Source of the DNA: Dyella sedimenti
GTDB lineage: Bacteria > Pseudomonadota > Gammaproteobacteria > Xanthomonadales > Rhodanobacteraceae
Assembly (NCBI RefSeq): GCF_022760995.1
Contig: NZ_JAKWJO010000003.1
Span: 372,001-436,000 of the forward strand
Direction: 5' to 3'
DNA length: 64,000 nt
In this document: positions 60,434 to 64,000 of the stretch, piece after piece
Numbering within the stretch: position 1 is the first letter of the stretch
How the letters are laid out: every line of letters begins with the position of its first letter
The notes under the pieces: model-generated
What the model was told of the DNA's origin: nothing
The model's input: only the letters and a program-made list of their open reading frames with translations
Database searches by the model: none
Translations under genes and position numbers: made by a program

Positions 60434-61417
60434 TTACTCGTTCACGGGTTTCGCGGTGGCCCAGGACGCCTGGGCGCGCAGGCCGGGCAAGGCGGGGCCG
60501 CAGAATTGGCCGTCCTTGGGCGCCGGCATGTACTGGTTGAGCACGGTCTGGAACAGGCCCGGGTCCACGGCGGCGTACTCGGTGGGTTCGTAGCCATGGC
60601 TGGGCTCGGCCAGTGAGCGGTAGGCATCGCGCGAGAGTTTCAGCGGCGAGGCCTTGGCCTGCTCGATCCACTGCCTGAAGTCCGCATCGCCGATCGCCCG
60701 TGCCTGGAAATGCATATCCGAGAAGCCCGAGCCGCTATAGGCCGAGGACTGGCCCAGGTAGGTGCCAGGCTGGTCGGCGACCAGGTGCAACTGCGTCTGC
60801 ATGCCGGCCATGGCATAGACCTGGCTGCCCAGGCGCGGGATGAAGAACGAGTTCATGATCGAGTCGGCGGTCAGCTCGAAATCGATCGGCGTGCGGGCGG
60901 GAATGACCAGTTCGTTGACCGTGGCGATGCCGTAGTCGGGGTAGATGAACAGCCACTTCCAGTTCAGCGCCACCACCTGCACGCGCACGGAGGGCACGTC
61001 CGAGGCCAGTGGCCGGTACGGATCGAGGCTGTGCGTGCTGCGCCAGATCAGCACGGCGAGGAAGGCGACGATCACGCAGGGGATGGTCCACACCACCACC
61101 TCGATGCGCGTCGAGTGTGCCCACTCGGGGGCGTAGGTGGCCTTGGTGTTGGTGGCGCGGTAGCGCCAGAAGAAGAACAGGGTCAGCACGATGACCGGGA
61201 TCACCACCGCCAGCATGATGCCCAGCGACAGCACGATCAGATGCCGCTCCTGCATGCCGATGTCGCCCTTGGGATCGAACAGGGCAAGGTGGCAACCGGC
61301 GAGCAAGCTGGTCGAGCCGAGGCTCAGGAGGCGGGCAAGGCCGCCAAGGCGGGGACGCATCGGGTCGGCGATGCCTTGCATGGCCTTGCGGACATGTCGG
61401 GCCAGGAAATCAGACAT
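60434..61417 (-). CDS. cyoA: Cytochrome bo3 quinol oxidase subunit II
   Basis: A 327-residue subunit II. A lipobox SLLAGC places the acylated Cys at residue 42, after a long N terminus. A start at the internal Met20 (61360) would give a more normal signal peptide. Two membrane helices follow (about 58-80 and 103-122), then the periplasmic cupredoxin-fold domain (about 140-250, NWKWLFIYPDYGIATVNEL). The Cu-A Cys ligands of cytochrome c oxidases are missing, as expected for quinol oxidases. It is first in cyoABCD. Confidence 0.93.
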   Translation of the reverse strand: MSDFLARHVRKAMQGIADPMRPRLGGLARLLSLGSTSLLAGCHLALFDPKGDIGMQERHLIVLSLGIMLAVVIPVIVLTLFFFWRYRATNTKATYAPEWAHSTRIEVVVWTIPCVIVAFLAVLIWRSTHSLDPYRPLASDVPSVRVQVVALNWKWLFIYPDYGIATVNELVIPARTPIDFELTADSIMNSFFIPRLGSQVYAMAGMQTQLHLVADQPGTYLGQSSAYSGSGFSDMHFQARAIGDADFRQWIEQAKASPLKLSRDAYRSLAEPSHGYEPTEYAAVDPGLFQTVLNQYMPAPKDGQFCGPALPGLRAQASWATAKPVNE

Positions 61418-61542
61418 GGGGAATATGCACCTGGGAAGGGCGCCTGGTAGCTCATGAGCAACGTCAAGGCCGCCACGCTTGGATTCTGCTAGGGAGGTGC
61501 GCGCATACTAGTCGCCGACAAAATCCATACATCGGCGGCAAA

Positions 61543-62946
61543 ATGCCTCGGACAAGACCCATACAAGAGCCTGGCGCTGCGCTCGATTGGACGGACGCCC
61601 TGGGCGGTCGAGGCCCGCGCTACCTGCAGGTGCTGCATTTCCTGGAGCGCGCCATCGCCGACGGGCGCTTGCGTCCGGGCGACCGCCTGCCGCCCCAGCG
61701 CCAGTTGGCCCGGCAGTTGGGTCTGGACCTGACCACGGTGACACGCGTGTATGCCGAGGCGAGCGCGCGCCAGCTCATTCACGCGCGCGGGGCGCTGGGC
61801 ACCTTCGTCTCGGCGCCGATGGTGGAACTGTCACCGGTGCTCGACCTGGGCATGAACATGCCGCCGCCACCGGCACGGATCGACGTGGCCGGCCTGCTCA
61901 AGGACGGCATGGCGCAGGTGCTGGCCCATGCCGACATCGACAAACTGGTGAGCTACCAGACCGGCGGCGGCAGCCCGGCCGAGCGTGCGGCGGGAGCGCG
62001 CTGGCTTGCCCCCATGCTGGGACGCGTGGACGCGCAGCGGATGGCGACCGCGCCCGGCGCCCAGGCGGCGCTGGCCGGACTGGTGCTGGCGCTGACCCGG
62101 CCGGGCGACCGCATCCTCACCGAGGCGATGACCTATCCTGGGCTGATCGGTGCTTGCCGCCAGCTCGGCCGCTCGCTCGCGGTGGTCGAGCGCGACGCGC
62201 ACGGCATGCGGCCCGACGCGCTGGCCTCGGCCTGCCGCGAGGGTGGGGCAGGCGTGCTCTATCTCAACCCGACCCTGCACAACCCCACCGCGACCACCAT
62301 GCCGGAAGCGCGACGGCGCGAGCTGGCCCAGGTCGCCGCGCGGCACGACCTGCAGATCATCGAGGACGATCCCTACTGGCTGCTGGCCGAGGACCCGCCG
62401 CCGCCTGTCGCCCATTGGGCGCCTGAGCGCACGCACTATCTCTCCACGCTATCCAAGTGCCTGGCGCCCGGCCTGCGGACGGCCTACGTGGCATCGCCCA
62501 GCGAACATGCGCGGAAGGCGCTGCTCACCGCGCTGCGGGCGACCACGCTGATGCCCTCGCCGCTGGCGACGGCGATGGTCACGCAATGGATCCATGACGG
62601 CACCGCCGGCCAGTGGCTGCAGGGCGTCAAGGCGGAGGCACGCACGCGCCAGGAACTGGCCGAGCACATACTGGCCGACGGCGAGCGGCGCTGGCCGCGC
62701 GGTACGATCCACCTCTGGTACGAGCTTCCCGGGCACTGGACGCCGACGGAACTGGCCATTGCCGCGCGCATGGAAGGACTGGCGGTGACCTCCTCGGATG
62801 CCTTTGCCGCCGGCACGGAAAAGCCCCGGGCAATTCGTATCTCGCTGGGCGGCATCAAGCAGCGCTATCGGCTGGAGCAGGCGCTGCGAACCCTGGTGGA
62901 TCTGCTGGGCAAGGAGCCGACACCACTGGACCAGACACTGATCTGA
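61543..62946 (+). CDS. MocR-type regulator (GntR DNA-binding plus aminotransferase fold)
   Basis: A 467-residue regulator. A GntR winged helix occupies about 22-92 (LERAIADGRLRPGDRLPPQRQLARQLGLDLTTVTRVY). The class I aminotransferase-like domain (about 120-455) includes YLNPTLHNPTATTMP, IIEDDPYW and the PLP-binding Lys in LSTLSKCLAPGLRTAYV. MocR proteins sense PLP or an amino compound and often control a neighbouring transporter or enzyme. Here the nearest divergent unit is cyoABCD. The target is uncertain. Confidence 0.88.
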   Translation: MPRTRPIQEPGAALDWTDALGGRGPRYLQVLHFLERAIADGRLRPGDRLPPQRQLARQLGLDLTTVTRVYAEASARQLIHARGALGTFVSAPMVELSPVLDLGMNMPPPPARIDVAGLLKDGMAQVLAHADIDKLVSYQTGGGSPAERAAGARWLAPMLGRVDAQRMATAPGAQAALAGLVLALTRPGDRILTEAMTYPGLIGACRQLGRSLAVVERDAHGMRPDALASACREGGAGVLYLNPTLHNPTATTMPEARRRELAQVAARHDLQIIEDDPYWLLAEDPPPPVAHWAPERTHYLSTLSKCLAPGLRTAYVASPSEHARKALLTALRATTLMPSPLATAMVTQWIHDGTAGQWLQGVKAEARTRQELAEHILADGERRWPRGTIHLWYELPGHWTPTELAIAARMEGLAVTSSDAFAAGTEKPRAIRISLGGIKQRYRLEQALRTLVDLLGKEPTPLDQTLI

Positions 62947-62960
62947 CGGGTCTAGCTGTC

Positions 62961-62986
62961 TGTAGGAGCGCACCCAGTGCGCGACC
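62961..62986. repeat. REP-like palindrome
   Basis: GTAGGAGCGCAC-CCA-GTGCGCGACC has a GCGCAC/GTGCGC stem (62968-62973 and 62977-62982). It resembles the REP sequences scattered through Pseudomonas and Xanthomonadales genomes. It lies between convergent genes. Confidence 0.5.
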
Positions 62987-63007
62987 AACCCGCGAAAAGC
63001 CCCAGGA

Positions 63008-64000
63008 TCAGACACCAACCAACCCATCCCCCTGGGTATCGGCGATGACCCGGTTGCGCCCGGTGCGCTTGGCCCGATAGAGCGCGGCATCGGCTTCCCG
63101 GCGCAGGCGCTGCAACTCGTAGCCGGAGGTATCGGTGGACGCCATGCCGATGCTGGCGGAAAACGAGACGACGCAACCATCCTCGTTCACTGGCGAGGAC
63201 TCGATGGCCATGCGTATGCGATCGGCGATGGCCTTGCCCTGGTCGCGCGCACAGCCGACCAGCAGGATGCCGAACTCCTCGCCACCCAGGCGGCCGAACA
63301 GATCGCCCGGACGCAACTGCAGTCGGCAGAGGGCCACGGTGTGCCTGAGCACAGCATCGCCCACCGCATGGCCATGGGTATCGTTGATCTGCTTGAAGTA
63401 GTCCAGGTCGATGGAGACCAGGCAGGCGGCGCCAGCTTTCTTCTTCAGCAGCTGCAAGGCGTGATCGGCCTCGCTGACGAAGTGCTGGTGGTTGTAGATG
63501 GCGGTCAGCCCATCATGGCGAGACAGTTTCTTGAAGCGGAGCTGCGAGCGCCGCAGCCGGAACAGCCAGAAGATCACGGAAGCCAGGACCATCAGCAGCA
63601 AGGCAATATAGAGCCGCCCAGCTTCCACCGCCTTGGTATCCAGCGCCTGTTGCAGCCGGAGGATATTGTTCTGCCGGCTCAGCTTTTCCGTCTCGAACTT
63701 CTGCACCAGCATATGTTGCTGGGCCATGGCATAGGCGAGCGCCCTGGCGCTGATGTCGTTGAGATAGCCATTGTTCTGGGTGACGTAGTGTTCGTAATTG
63801 GCCAGCGCCGCAGCGGAGTCGCCGTGCTTCTTGTCGAGGAGATAAAGCACTTGGTAGGTATCTCTCAGCGATTCGCTGATATCGTCAGGATCGCTAAGCG
63901 CCAAAGCGGCCAGGGCTGCCCTTCGGGCCGATGCATCGTCGCCCAGTTTCAAGTAGGCCTGGGCAAGCTCGACTTGGGACGCCAGCATGTTCGCGTAGTA
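63008..64000 (-). CDS. Membrane diguanylate cyclase with TPR-like N terminus (partial)
   Basis: The reading frame runs off the right edge, so the N terminus is missing. The visible 330 residues contain TPR-like helices, a coiled segment (FETEKLSRQNNILRLQQALD), one membrane helix (YIALLLMVLASVIFWLF) and a GGDEF domain. The active site is RLGGEEFGILL, and an RxxD inhibitory site (RPGD) lies five residues before it, so product inhibition is expected. It should make cyclic di-GMP. The missing part may hold further TPR repeats and a signal peptide. Confidence 0.9.
   Translation of the reverse strand, partial: YYANMLASQVELAQAYLKLGDDASARRAALAALALSDPDDISESLRDTYQVLYLLDKKHGDSAAALANYEHYVTQNNGYLNDISARALAYAMAQQHMLVQKFETEKLSRQNNILRLQQALDTKAVEAGRLYIALLLMVLASVIFWLFRLRRSQLRFKKLSRHDGLTAIYNHQHFVSEADHALQLLKKKAGAACLVSIDLDYFKQINDTHGHAVGDAVLRHTVALCRLQLRPGDLFGRLGGEEFGILLVGCARDQGKAIADRIRMAIESSPVNEDGCVVSFSASIGMASTDTSGYELQRLRREADAALYRAKRTGRNRVIADTQGDGLVGV

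Overview
The window is GC-rich (about two thirds G+C by eye) and almost fully coding. It shows no mobile element, CRISPR array, tRNA or rRNA. Gene types, codon use and GC-rich intergenic hairpins suggest a chromosomal segment of a gammaproteobacterium of the Xanthomonadales, probably Rhodanobacteraceae (Dyella, Luteibacter, Frateuria or Rhodanobacter type). That placement is inference from gene content, not from a marker gene.

Layout. 0.15-2.1 kb: arsenic operon (ArsR, thioredoxin-type ArsC, ACR3 pump). 2.2-4.0 kb: a small unknown gene with competing leader hairpins, an AIM24 protein and an H-NS-type nucleoid protein. 4.1-9.2 kb: tripartite EmrA-EmrB-TolC-type efflux operon with a divergent TetR/CerR repressor and a clear promoter-operator. 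9.3-10.9 kb: an uncharacterised pair, a putative zinc-cluster protein plus a PD-(D/E)XK nuclease-like protein. 11-15.8 kb: SDR oxidoreductase with divergent XRE regulator, then a DUF2946-like protein and a TonB-dependent receptor. 21.1-25.8 kb: LysR regulator divergent from a decaheme cytochrome, an MtrB/PioB outer-membrane barrel and a diheme cytochrome, which together look like an extracellular electron-transfer conduit. 27.6-33.1 kb: ECF sigma, FecR, STN-TonB receptor and a phytase-type histidine acid phosphatase, a likely surface-signalled organophosphate uptake locus. 33.4-43.1 kb: mixed housekeeping and accessory genes (MASE1 sensor, outer-membrane efflux lipoprotein, phosphoglucomutase, two aldo/keto reductases, MFS pump). 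53.1-64 kb: two-component system, HAD phosphatase, DHA2 pump with LysR, cyoABCD quinol oxidase, MocR-type regulator and a diguanylate cyclase cut by the window end.

Two regions, 15.9-20.1 kb and 43.3-51.1 kb, hold related genes: universal stress proteins, GNAT acetyltransferases, a beta-CASP RNase-like protein, a divergent Nramp transporter, a zinc alcohol dehydrogenase, a phosphotransacylase, a phasin-like protein and a ribonucleotide-reductase-like protein without catalytic cysteines. At least six promoter regions there carry TTGAY-N4-RTCAA-type boxes, and a Crp/Fnr-family regulator is encoded at 50.4 kb. The simplest reading is one low-oxygen or energy-stress regulon. The most unusual items are the degenerate ribonucleotide-reductase-like protein inside this regulon, the MtrAB-type conduit, and the zinc-cluster/nuclease pair.
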